Positions 1-6,817 of a stretch of 27,653 bases of DNA are shown here, one piece after another (positions within the stretch are counted from its first letter, which is position 1; every line of letters begins with the position of its first letter). The position numbers and the translations under genes were made by a program. The notes beneath the pieces are model-generated. The model did not search any database, was not told where the DNA came from, and worked only from the letters and a program-made list of their open reading frames with translations. The stretch is from a virus. The DNA is taken from positions 1-27,653 of the IMG/VR virus record IMGVR_UViG_3300010373_000115; one strand, written 5' to 3'.

Positions 1-205
1 GTGCATCACCGGCGCGCTGGCAGGCGTGCCCGAGTTGCTTCCATGCCGCGGAATAGCCCGTGTCGAAATCGAGCGCCGCGCGCAGGTGCACCATCGCTTC
101 CGCTGCGTCGCCGGCTTCCAGCAACGTCGTGCCGAGCGAATAGCGCAGCAGCGCACCATCGCGGGGCCCGTTCAATTGCGCCCTCAAGACGTCGATACGC
201 TTCAT
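1..205 (-). CDS. TPR-type host protein, N-terminal part, runs off the window
   Basis: The first 68 residues can be read from an ATG at 205 and the gene continues past base 1. The text begins MKRIDVLRAQ and contains LLEAGDAAEAMVHLRAAL and YSAAWKQLGHACQRAGDA, which fit the alternating small and large residue pattern of tetratricopeptide repeats (two helical hairpins visible). TPR proteins act as protein-binding scaffolds; no partner can be named here. I associate short TPR proteins starting this way with Xanthomonadales. Its start overlaps the stop of the fragment at 202-326 as ATGA, so the two were probably one host operon before the prophage inserted. It lies outside the prophage. Confidence 0.7.
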   Translation of the reverse strand, partial: MKRIDVLRAQLNGPRDGALLRYSLGTTLLEAGDAAEAMVHLRAALDFDTGYSAAWKQLGHACQRAGDA

Positions 206-326
206 GTGGAGCGGCTGTTGTGGAATGTCAGGCCACGGAGCTCTTGGCCATGGATGGCGGCTTTTAAGGCCCTGGTGGTCTCCATGAAGTTCGCGCGCTC
301 CAGCGTGCGGCCTGGTTCGTCGATGC
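202..326 (-). pseudogene. C-terminal fragment of a host gene cut by the prophage
   Basis: About 40 codons in one frame run from the proposed prophage end to a TGA at 202-204, ending ...LRGLTFHNSRST. Third positions are about three-quarters G or C, as in real genes here, and the stop overlaps the start of the downstream TPR gene as ATGA, the usual sign of operon partners. Upstream of 326 the frame continues only into the repeats of the prophage end. I infer that this is the 3' end of a host gene whose 5' part lies beyond the other prophage end. I do not recognise the family. An ATG at its 14th codon could allow a 27-residue peptide, but nothing supports that. Confidence 0.5.
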
Positions 327-331
327 TGTAA

Positions 332-375
332 CGCGCCACTTGGTTTGATCGGTCGCGACGTTTGGTTTGATCGGC
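332..375. repeat. Two tandem 22-bp repeats at the prophage end
   Basis: Units 332-353 and 354-375 both begin CGCG and share the 13-base core TTGGTTTGATCGG (340-352 and 362-374). They differ at a few positions before the core and at the last base. MuA binding sites in phage Mu are about 22 bp and are clustered at the ends, so these are candidate transposase sites. They start 5 bp inside the proposed terminus. Confidence 0.6.
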
Positions 376-404
376 ATTTATTGGCGCGTGGAAGCGGCAT
401 TTAT
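372..404. repeat. Direct repeat CGGCATTTAT, 23 bp apart
   Basis: CGGCATTTAT occurs at 372-381 and 395-404. It partly overlaps the second 22-bp unit and continues the repeated structure inward to the methyltransferase stop. It may be a second class of transposase or accessory protein site at the right end. Confidence 0.5.
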
Positions 405-421
405 GGGTCACCGAAGCGAGG

Positions 422-1186
422 CTACCACGTCGTAACCAGCAGTTCGCTGGCCTGCTTCGGGCTGGCATTGCCGCCGATTGTGTAGGTCGTGCGCAGCCGC
501 CGCGAGCGGAAGGCGCCATAGACCCGCCGCATGGTCGGATGATCATTGATCGACAGGACGGCTCGACCGCGCAGCGCGGCCATTGCGGTCGCGAGCGCCT
601 CATGCTGCCCTAGGTCGAAACTCTGTCCGTATCCTTCCGTCTCGAAGTACGGCGGGTCACAGTAAAACAGCGTCTCGGGACGATCGTAGCGGGTAATGCA
701 ATCCTGCCACGGCAGATGCTCGATGGTGACGCGGGCGAGCCGCAGATGCGCGGCTGACAAGTCTTCCTCGATCCGAAGCAGGTTCAGGCGCGGACCGGCT
801 GTTGCAGCCGTGCCGAAGGTCTGGCCGGCGACCTTGGCGCCAAAAGCGAGCTTCTGAAGGTAGAAGAACCGAGCCGCGCGCTGGATGTCGGTCAGCGTTT
901 CGGGGCGCTCCATCTGCGTCCACTTGAACATCTCGCGGCTCACCAGCGCCCAGCGAAACTGCCTGACGAGCTCGTCCAGGTGATGGCGCACACAGCGGTA
1001 CAAGCGAACCAGCTCGCCGTTGAGGTCGTTGATGATCTCGACCGGCGCCGGCGTGCGCATGAACAGGATGGCCGCGCCGCCGGCGAACGGTTCGACGTAA
1101 CAATGGTGCGGCGACTTTTCAATGAGCGGAACGATGTGTTTTGCGAGCCGGCGCTTTCCGCCAGGCCAAGGAACAATTGGAGTCAT
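422..1186 (-). CDS. DNA N6-adenine methyltransferase, D12 class (Dam-like)
   Basis: The enzyme transfers a methyl group from S-adenosylmethionine to the N6 of adenine in DNA. The 254-residue protein begins MTPIVPWPGGKRRLAKHI, the N-terminal D12 motif with PGGK. It then has YVEPFAGGAAILF (AdoMet-binding FxGxG type), NDLNGELV, and the catalytic DPPYFETEGYGQSF. Length is normal for the family. I chose the ATG at 1186 because the family motif starts there; the frame is open upstream to 1492 but that part lacks family features. It is the last gene before the right end, where Mu carries its mom DNA-modification gene, so a role in protecting phage DNA from host restriction is likely. The exact target sequence cannot be read from the protein. 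Confidence 0.9.
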   Translation of the reverse strand: MTPIVPWPGGKRRLAKHIVPLIEKSPHHCYVEPFAGGAAILFMRTPAPVEIINDLNGELVRLYRCVRHHLDELVRQFRWALVSREMFKWTQMERPETLTDIQRAARFFYLQKLAFGAKVAGQTFGTAATAGPRLNLLRIEEDLSAAHLRLARVTIEHLPWQDCITRYDRPETLFYCDPPYFETEGYGQSFDLGQHEALATAMAALRGRAVLSINDHPTMRRVYGAFRSRRLRTTYTIGGNASPKQASELLVTTW

Positions 1187-1335
1187 GGTTCTCAATTCCG
1201 ATGAACGTGATGGCTTAGCCTTCACCTGCTGCGACGTCGCGGCAGGGGGCCTTGCCTGACTCCACCGTTCACGCGGTGGTACTCGGGGATCGGCGACGCG
1301 CTCCAACGCAGCGTCGATCGCCCTCTTCTTTCCAA
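1187..1335. other. Gap between tail fibre-type gene and methyltransferase
   Basis: I see no convincing gene here. The minus strand has a possible 37-codon TTG-started ORF beginning just after the DUF2793 stop, and the methyltransferase frame is open throughout. Neither has a clear ribosome site. No strong hairpin or T-run was seen. Confidence 0.3.
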
Positions 1336-1698
1336 CTACACCGCAACGCCAGCTGTCCAGGCACCCGCGATGTAGGTGGTGATCTTGGATTCGGCCTCGA
1401 TGACGAAACGCCAGCCAGTCCGCGGCGCGCCGAATACCCATGCGGCATTGAGGCCATCCCACACCGCGACCTGGCCATCTTTGCCGGCCCATGCCCCTGT
1501 GGCACCGGCAGCAACGATGTAAGTATCGCCCGCGGCCGGAGATGCCGGCGGCGCTGCGGTAGTGCGGTTCTTTGCTGATGGGTGAAAGGCAAAGCGGCCA
1601 ATGGCCAGCAGATTGGCGTCCATGCCTGCGTTCCAGTTCTGCTCGCCCAACGCCCAGCCGTAATTGAGACCGCTGCGCGGCTCGATTGAAGCGCTCAT
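1336..1698 (-). CDS. DUF2793-domain tail fibre-associated protein
   Basis: A 120-residue protein with N-terminal GLNYGWALGEQNWNAGMDAN followed by PPASPAAGDTYIVAAGATGAWAG, then DGQVAVWDG, WVFGAPRTGW and a short C-terminal beta-rich end. This pattern (Asp-rich turn, TGAWAG, repeated Trp) is the DUF2793 domain found at the ends of phage tail fibres or as a separate small tail protein. It starts with ATG at 1698, overlapping the stop of the tail-tip gene as ATGA, so it is made together with it. It probably forms part of, or caps, the receptor-binding apparatus. The full length of such domains is about 90 residues, so little else is present. The family call is fairly sure and the role is inferred. 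Confidence 0.75.
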   Translation of the reverse strand: MSASIEPRSGLNYGWALGEQNWNAGMDANLLAIGRFAFHPSAKNRTTAAPPASPAAGDTYIVAAGATGAWAGKDGQVAVWDGLNAAWVFGAPRTGWRFVIEAESKITTYIAGAWTAGVAV

Positions 1699-4600
1699 GG
1701 TGTACCTCCGTAGAACATGCCGTAGTTGAAGCCGTAGCCCGACCGGAGCAGCAGAAAGCCGTGGTGCTGCGCGCTTATCAATGCGTCGCGCTCACTTTCA
1801 AGCTCAATGCGCAAGCTGCCATTCAGAAGGCCAAAACTCGCATTGGGAAAGGCAGCATTGGGTAGCATGAAACTCGCGGTATAACGACCTACGCCCTTGG
1901 TGATGCGCAGATCGTCGATGTAGCCGGGGAAAGATGACGGCGAAACTGTACTGTCCCAGCGCGTGCCGATGCGCACATCCTGCGTTGTGGCGGGCAGATC
2001 GCCTACGATGGTCGCAGACGCCATCATTGTGCCGTTGACGTACAGCGTGAACACGTCGCCGTTGCGCGACACCGCAATATGCGACCATGCCCCCACAGTG
2101 ATCGGGTTGGGCGATATCAGCCCGTGCCAAGCGCTGTTGTAGTAGCCAAAGGCAGGATAGGTCAATGTGCCCGAATTAGCGCCCAGCGTCGTCGAGCTCG
2201 CAAAGTGAAGAGCGTATTGAATGTTGCCGCTGCCGGGATAAACCGTCGTTAGCAGGCCCTGCCCGCTGGGAGCTGAGGTCGGATAGCACCAACACTCAAG
2301 AGTAAAGTCGCCAGACGTAATATTGAGACCGGCGTTGTGGGGGCAGTCGGCCCCTCCTGACGCGAGACAGCCGAGACTCGCTCCTCCGAACTTCGACTGT
2401 GCCGTCTTGATGGATGACGTGCCGACCACCGCCCAAGTATTCCCGGCGATCTCATCCTTGAAGACTTTGCTTCCGTCGGTGCCATCAAAATGCAGGAGCG
2501 CCGTCACATAGCTCCAATAAGGATCGTCCGATCCGCCGCGTTCCGCGTCATTTGTGAAGGTGAAGGTTGTCCCGGCCATGCCGGTCTCGGAATGCAGAAG
2601 CGCGTCGGCCTGGTTATAGATGCGCAGATTGTAGGTCGTCCCGGCTTCCGGCCCAACATCCGCCTGCGTCGTGTCGATCAGTTGATCGGCCTCAAGGATA
2701 CGATCGCGGTGTGCCCACGTGAACACCAGGTCTCCCGTCACAGAGGCGGGATAAGCAACGCCATTGACCTGCACATCGGCAGGGGGGTACGGCCGGTATT
2801 GTCGCTGGGCGAATGTAACCTCCAATGCCGTTGCCAACGATGGATCGAGCTGCGTGCTACCCATATTTGTCAGCAACTTGGCATCGATGGTTTCGCCAGC
2901 CGTGTATTCCGCGCCGTCCGTGCCGTCGAAGCCGTCGAAAAACCAGATGCGGCTGCTGGCGGCGTGTGCGACGGGCACTGTGTCAGCGCAACCGCGTCCG
3001 AGCGTGATCGTGCCGGCGTCTGCGTCGATGGCATCCACGCGCACAATTTCGTCATCCCACAACGCGGCCGAACCAACTGTCACGCGGTCGAGCAAAGTTC
3101 CTTCGACGAGCGTGAAGTCGGTCACCAGTACGCCCGTGAGCGTATCGCTCTCAGCGATCAGCGCGGCGGGGCACCAAGGCGCGGTTGCAGTGCCGGCATA
3201 GCTTGCGCCGCCGTCGGTGGAGACTGTGACGGTGTAATCGCGGCTTGTGGCCGGATCGATCGCCGCCGTCATCAGGTAGCCCGCGTCGTCCGGAAGCGCG
3301 CCAAGGTCGGCACGCGAAAGACTGCGCACAACTTCGAAATAAGGTGCCTCGAACGCCGTCTGGTAGAGGATTCCGAGCGGGATTTGCGAGGGGCGCGTGT
3401 CTACACCTGGCTCTTGCCCCATGAAACTGGAAAGGGGCAAGCTGTAGATGTCTTCGACGGCAGTGAGCTTGATGGCGCCGCTGGTGAGCGTGCCGCTATC
3501 GGGATCGCCGACGATGCACACCATGTCCGCGATGCCATGCTTGGGCGCCTCCATTCTGAAATAGGTGCCTTTTCGCCACGCGTGTGCCACGCGTGTGGCG
3601 GTGATTTCGAAGCCGTGCGTGGGTGTCGCCGTCGATTGCAGATCGCGTTGTGCAACGCGCAATGCGAGATCACTTGTGGGGATCTCTGGAGAGCTCGTGT
3701 CCTGGTGGCTGCGGCCGTAGGCACTCACCAGTGCCAGAGCTTCCACGGGGCGCGTCGAAACCGTGGTCTTCTGCTGCGGATCGAAAAATTGCACGCTGAC
3801 GCTGTTGACGGCGCTGTCGAGCGTCGCCGGTTGCATGGTGAACGCAAGAATGTCATCGTCGGTAAGAACCGGCAGCGCGTTGATGTCGTACTGACCATTC
3901 GCGATGTCGAGATACCAGAGGCCATCGGCGGGGCTGCGCGTCATGCTGCAACCGGCCACCTTTTCGATGCGCGCGATGAAGGCGTCGATCGTCTCCTGCG
4001 ACGCATCGTAGTTCGTGCAAAGCCCGAAGCCCTGCGACGAAAACCAATCGGCAGCCGCCTTGAAGCTGGCATCGTTCATGTTGGCCGTGGGTTCGCGGCC
4101 CATATGTTGCTGGGTGCGCGCGTAGTACAGGATGTGCGCAGGATTCATGCCGACGAGCCCCGCACCAGCGTCGGTCGTCAACAGTTGGCCATCCTGATGC
4201 ATCCAGTAGCGCGCACCATCCCAGCACAGGGAAACGAAGGCCCACCGCCCAAGCGCGGGCGAGTCGATGGTTTCAAGCACCTGCGGTTGAAGTACATTGA
4301 TGTCCTGCTGCTGCACATAGCGCCATGCGGTGCCGACGACCGACCACTCGGTTTCATGTCCCGTGATGTTCTTGTCGCCGTAGCCGAAAAGCGATCGCCC
4401 GAACCCTGAACTGCTGGTGGATTCCAGCCATACCCATGCGTCCATCGTCCACGGGATGCTTCCCAGCGATTCATCGGCGCCCATCTGGATATCCAGGTAA
4501 TCGTCGACGCCATCGAAGTACGCCGAGGAACCTCCGAACATCGATTTGTCGGTAGTGATATGCGCACCGTTGAAGGCGGTGACGGCGTGGCCGCAATCGT

Positions 4601-5309
4601 CTGAAAAATCGGTGGACCCGTCTGGGCCATCCATGTTCAGCAGCATCACCGTGCTGCTGTCGCGCGCGAAGGCAGTCGTGGGCGCTTGATACTGCATGGC
4701 TGCGTAATATGCGCCCCGACGCAGGCGAATCGAATCGACGTAGCCCTGCCACCAGCCGGCGAGCGCGGAATAGGGGCCGTCAAGATGCTTGGAAGTGCCG
4801 ACCAGAAAATAGCCGGTGTTCCAGTCCGGCCACGGCCAATTGCCTGCAACGGGCGCGCGCGCATCGCTCATCGCGACCGGCGCTTTCTCCGGGTACCAGC
4901 AGTTGTTGTCATCCCAACCCTTCGTAATTTTCCGCCACTTGTAGCTGATCTTTTGCGGGTAGGGATTCATGGCGCCGTAGCGGCCGCCCTTCCACGCCGC
5001 GGTCATGAAGCCGCGCCATGCTGGCTGCTGATCGCCGAAGGTCGCCGTCAGGTACGCATTCGGCTGCTGGGTCGCTTCGCCGAACATGATGTCCATGTCA
5101 CCGGCCATGCCGCCCTGGTCTTTCTCGCCGCCCCATAGGTTCGGCGCGTTGACGGTGATGGTGCCGCTGGCGGTCAGCTCGCCTGACCACGCCGTCTTGT
5201 CGCCGCCACGGATCTCCAGCAGTGCGTCGGCGGGGCCGTAGCCGAGACCCATGTGGAAGGCCGGGTGGTACCAATAACCGACAGTGGTCTTGCTGCTCTT
5301 GCCGCCCAT
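1695..5309 (-). CDS. Tail-tip / host-specificity protein (J-like) with two LamG insertions
   Basis: A 1204-residue tail protein of the kind at the distal end of B3-like and lambda-like tails, expected to contact the cell surface. Residues 1-145 are the conserved start, including GYWYHPAFHMGLGYGPAD and a Trp-rich stretch ending in WYPEKA. The J-like core resumes at about 388 (MNPAHILYYARTQQHMGREP, then FKAAADWFSSQGFGLC) and runs to about 640. Fibronectin-like or beta segments follow at about 640-920. Between 146 and 387 lies a LamG/concanavalin-like insertion whose order looks permuted: the last strands (WWQGYVDSIRLRRGAYY, 187-202) come before the first strands (VMLLNMDGPDGS, 221-232). A second LamG in normal order lies at about 930-1157 (LLHFDGTDG ... 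GYIDDLRITKGVGRYT). The protein ends at a Gly/Tyr-rich FNYGMFYGG tail. Start ATG at 5309 is 2 bp from the previous stop. Confidence 0.88.
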   Translation of the reverse strand: MGGKSSKTTVGYWYHPAFHMGLGYGPADALLEIRGGDKTAWSGELTASGTITVNAPNLWGGEKDQGGMAGDMDIMFGEATQQPNAYLTATFGDQQPAWRGFMTAAWKGGRYGAMNPYPQKISYKWRKITKGWDDNNCWYPEKAPVAMSDARAPVAGNWPWPDWNTGYFLVGTSKHLDGPYSALAGWWQGYVDSIRLRRGAYYAAMQYQAPTTAFARDSSTVMLLNMDGPDGSTDFSDDCGHAVTAFNGAHITTDKSMFGGSSAYFDGVDDYLDIQMGADESLGSIPWTMDAWVWLESTSSSGFGRSLFGYGDKNITGHETEWSVVGTAWRYVQQQDINVLQPQVLETIDSPALGRWAFVSLCWDGARYWMHQDGQLLTTDAGAGLVGMNPAHILYYARTQQHMGREPTANMNDASFKAAADWFSSQGFGLCTNYDASQETIDAFIARIEKVAGCSMTRSPADGLWYLDIANGQYDINALPVLTDDDILAFTMQPATLDSAVNSVSVQFFDPQQKTTVSTRPVEALALVSAYGRSHQDTSSPEIPTSDLALRVAQRDLQSTATPTHGFEITATRVAHAWRKGTYFRMEAPKHGIADMVCIVGDPDSGTLTSGAIKLTAVEDIYSLPLSSFMGQEPGVDTRPSQIPLGILYQTAFEAPYFEVVRSLSRADLGALPDDAGYLMTAAIDPATSRDYTVTVSTDGGASYAGTATAPWCPAALIAESDTLTGVLVTDFTLVEGTLLDRVTVGSAALWDDEIVRVDAIDADAGTITLGRGCADTVPVAHAASSRIWFFDGFDGTDGAEYTAGETIDAKLLTNMGSTQLDPSLATALEVTFAQRQYRPYPPADVQVNGVAYPASVTGDLVFTWAHRDRILEADQLIDTTQADVGPEAGTTYNLRIYNQADALLHSETGMAGTTFTFTNDAERGGSDDPYWSYVTALLHFDGTDGSKVFKDEIAGNTWAVVGTSSIKTAQSKFGGASLGCLASGGADCPHNAGLNITSGDFTLECWCYPTSAPSGQGLLTTVYPGSGNIQYALHFASSTTLGANSGTLTYPAFGYYNSAWHGLISPNPITVGAWSHIAVSRNGDVFTLYVNGTMMASATIVGDLPATTQDVRIGTRWDSTVSPSSFPGYIDDLRITKGVGRYTASFMLPNAAFPNASFGLLNGSLRIELESERDALISAQHHGFLLLRSGYGFNYGMFYGGTP

Positions 5310-5310
5310 G

Positions 5311-5532
5311 TCAGCATGCCCCCTTTTCTTCGCACTCGCGCGCCCATCTCACCAACGCAAGCGCCAGCGCATCGCCGGTGGCCTCCAGCTTTTCGGCCTC
5401 GATCCCGTGCTTCACGAAATCGGTCCAGTCGAGGCCGTGCGCACGAAACCAGGTGCGCGCGCCGCCGCGACAAAACCCGCGGCGCTTGCTGAAACCGCGG
5501 ATGGTGAACAGGTGGCGGGTGGTCACGATCAT
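5311..5532 (-). CDS. Small conserved tail-operon protein
   Basis: A 73-residue protein, MIVTTRHLFTIRGFSKRRGF, then CRGGARTWFRAHGLDWTDFV and a helical end with ATGDALALALVRWARE. I recall close relatives in the same place, just before the tail-tip gene, in other Mu/B3-like prophages, but I know no function. There is no signal peptide or membrane segment. Its ATG overlaps the stop of the membrane-protein gene upstream by 4 bp, and the tail-tip gene starts 2 bp after its stop. It may be a tail-tip assembly factor by position only. Confidence 0.75.
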   Translation of the reverse strand: MIVTTRHLFTIRGFSKRRGFCRGGARTWFRAHGLDWTDFVKHGIEAEKLEATGDALALALVRWARECEEKGAC

Positions 5533-5957
5533 TTCTTGCCGCCGTCGCTCTGGATGGCTTCAGTCCCCATCTGCTTCCATGCCAGGATGAAGCTGTCGTC
5601 GGTCCAGCCGGTGCCGAACAAATCGACCACCTGTTGACCGTCCGTCGTCGTCGGCGTGTCGGCCGCCGTCGGCTGCGGGCCTTTTTGCTTGGGCATCGAC
5701 GCGATCGCGATCGCGGCAACCAGCAACGCGACGATCAGGTACACCACGAACCAGATGATGCTTTCCTTCGGCTGGCCCGCTGGCGCGGGGCGAAGCATTT
5801 CGACGACGGCATACACTGACCAGCCCATGACGCCGGTCAGCGCCACAGCGGCCAGCGCGATGCGCGTGACCAAGCCGTCGCGCGTGTCCAGCCACCAGTA
5901 GCGCAGGCGCCAGCCGTAGACGTAGCGCAGGCGCGCGATTTTCTTCTTCAGCCCCAT
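5529..5957 (-). CDS. Membrane protein of the tail operon, two transmembrane segments
   Basis: A 142-residue protein starting MGLKKKIARLRYVYGWRLRYWWLD, basic and aromatic, then two hydrophobic helices: IALAAVALTGVMGWSVYAVV (about 33-52) and IIWFVVYLIVALLVAAIAIA (about 67-86). A polar tail follows with PTAADTPTTTDGQQVVDLFGTGWTDDSFILAWKQ. The start is the ATG at 5957, which overlaps the end of the DUF2163 gene. A membrane protein inside a tail gene set is not needed for a tube. It could act at the cell membrane during infection or assembly, or in superinfection exclusion. I do not recognise the family. The C-terminal segment 115-142 looks like a small soluble domain. Confidence 0.75.
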   Translation of the reverse strand: MGLKKKIARLRYVYGWRLRYWWLDTRDGLVTRIALAAVALTGVMGWSVYAVVEMLRPAPAGQPKESIIWFVVYLIVALLVAAIAIASMPKQKGPQPTAADTPTTTDGQQVVDLFGTGWTDDSFILAWKQMGTEAIQSDGGKK

Positions 5958-6817
5958 GACATGCTTTGTCCGTCGTAGGGGTTCTGCACCGGCTTGTAGA
6001 TGGCGCCGCCGTAATTGATGGTGTTGTTGCGCGCGGTGCACGCGGCCCATGTGCCGGGACACGTCGGTCGCACCGTGACGTTGAGGCCGACGGCAAGATC
6101 GGCCGCGCCGTACAGCAGCGTGATCGTTGTACCGGTATGCGCCCAGATCGGGCGCCGGATGACGAGGCCGCTCGCTGCATCGGTCCACCAGATGTCGCCG
6201 CCGGCGAGGTTGAACGGTGCGGTGCCAAACGCATCGGCCGTCAGGTTCAAGCCGTCGACAGCCGTCAGCGTCGCAGCGATCTCGAAATCGGCCGAGACCA
6301 GGTTGCAACCGCGCAACCCGGTCGAATAGGGCGTCTTCCAGCACGCCACCTGGAACTTCGCGCCCTGGTACATCGCCTTGCCGATCTGGCCCGGAGGCAC
6401 GCAGGTGAGCGCCAGCGTCTGCGTGGCATCATCGAACTTGGGCTGTTGCACGAAGCCCAGCCATTCCACGACCACTTCCTGGTCGGGATCGTCCAGGTGC
6501 GTAGCCATGCACGACACGCTGATCGGATCGCTCGGCACGAACGGCAACCAGTTGTTGCCGAAATCCTGCGTGGGTGGCAGCTCGGCCGCGTTCGGGTTGA
6601 GGGAATACGGTAGCGTGATCGTGACGGTGTTCTGCTGGCTCTCCGCGCTCTGCTTGATGGCGGTGCGGCTGATCGCGCACGCGGTGTACGTCTGGCCGCC
6701 GCGCACCTGGTCGCGATCGCACGCGATGAATCGCCACGCCTTCGACTGGCGGCCGAACAGGAACAGGTGCGTTGGCTTGCCGCCGCGCGCGCTGGTTTCG
6801 TAGGCTTCAAACGTCAT
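5948..6817 (-). CDS. Distal tail protein, DUF2163/BR0599 family
   Basis: A 289-residue protein starting MTFEAYETSARGGKPTHLFLF. The N-terminal part (FIACDRDQVRGGQTYTACAISRTAIKQ ...) and the C-terminal part with CVPPGQIGKAMYQGAKFQVACW, YSTGLRGCNL and VRPTCPGTWAACTARNN fit the BR0599-type phage protein family, which lies between tail-completion proteins and the tail tip in flexible-tailed phages and gene transfer agents. The cysteines near CWKTPYSTGLRGCNL and CPGTWAACTARNN are typical. By position it forms part of the hub joining tube to tip. It overlaps the upstream gene by 11 bp. Confidence 0.85.
   Translation of the reverse strand: MTFEAYETSARGGKPTHLFLFGRQSKAWRFIACDRDQVRGGQTYTACAISRTAIKQSAESQQNTVTITLPYSLNPNAAELPPTQDFGNNWLPFVPSDPISVSCMATHLDDPDQEVVVEWLGFVQQPKFDDATQTLALTCVPPGQIGKAMYQGAKFQVACWKTPYSTGLRGCNLVSADFEIAATLTAVDGLNLTADAFGTAPFNLAGGDIWWTDAASGLVIRRPIWAHTGTTITLLYGAADLAVGLNVTVRPTCPGTWAACTARNNTINYGGAIYKPVQNPYDGQSMSWG

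Noticed and set aside
2490-4409. 639-codon plus-strand frame opposite the tail-tip gene
   Set aside because: It is the complement of a certain gene and reads as Arg, His and Val-rich text without domain motifs; long antisense frames are usual in high-GC DNA.
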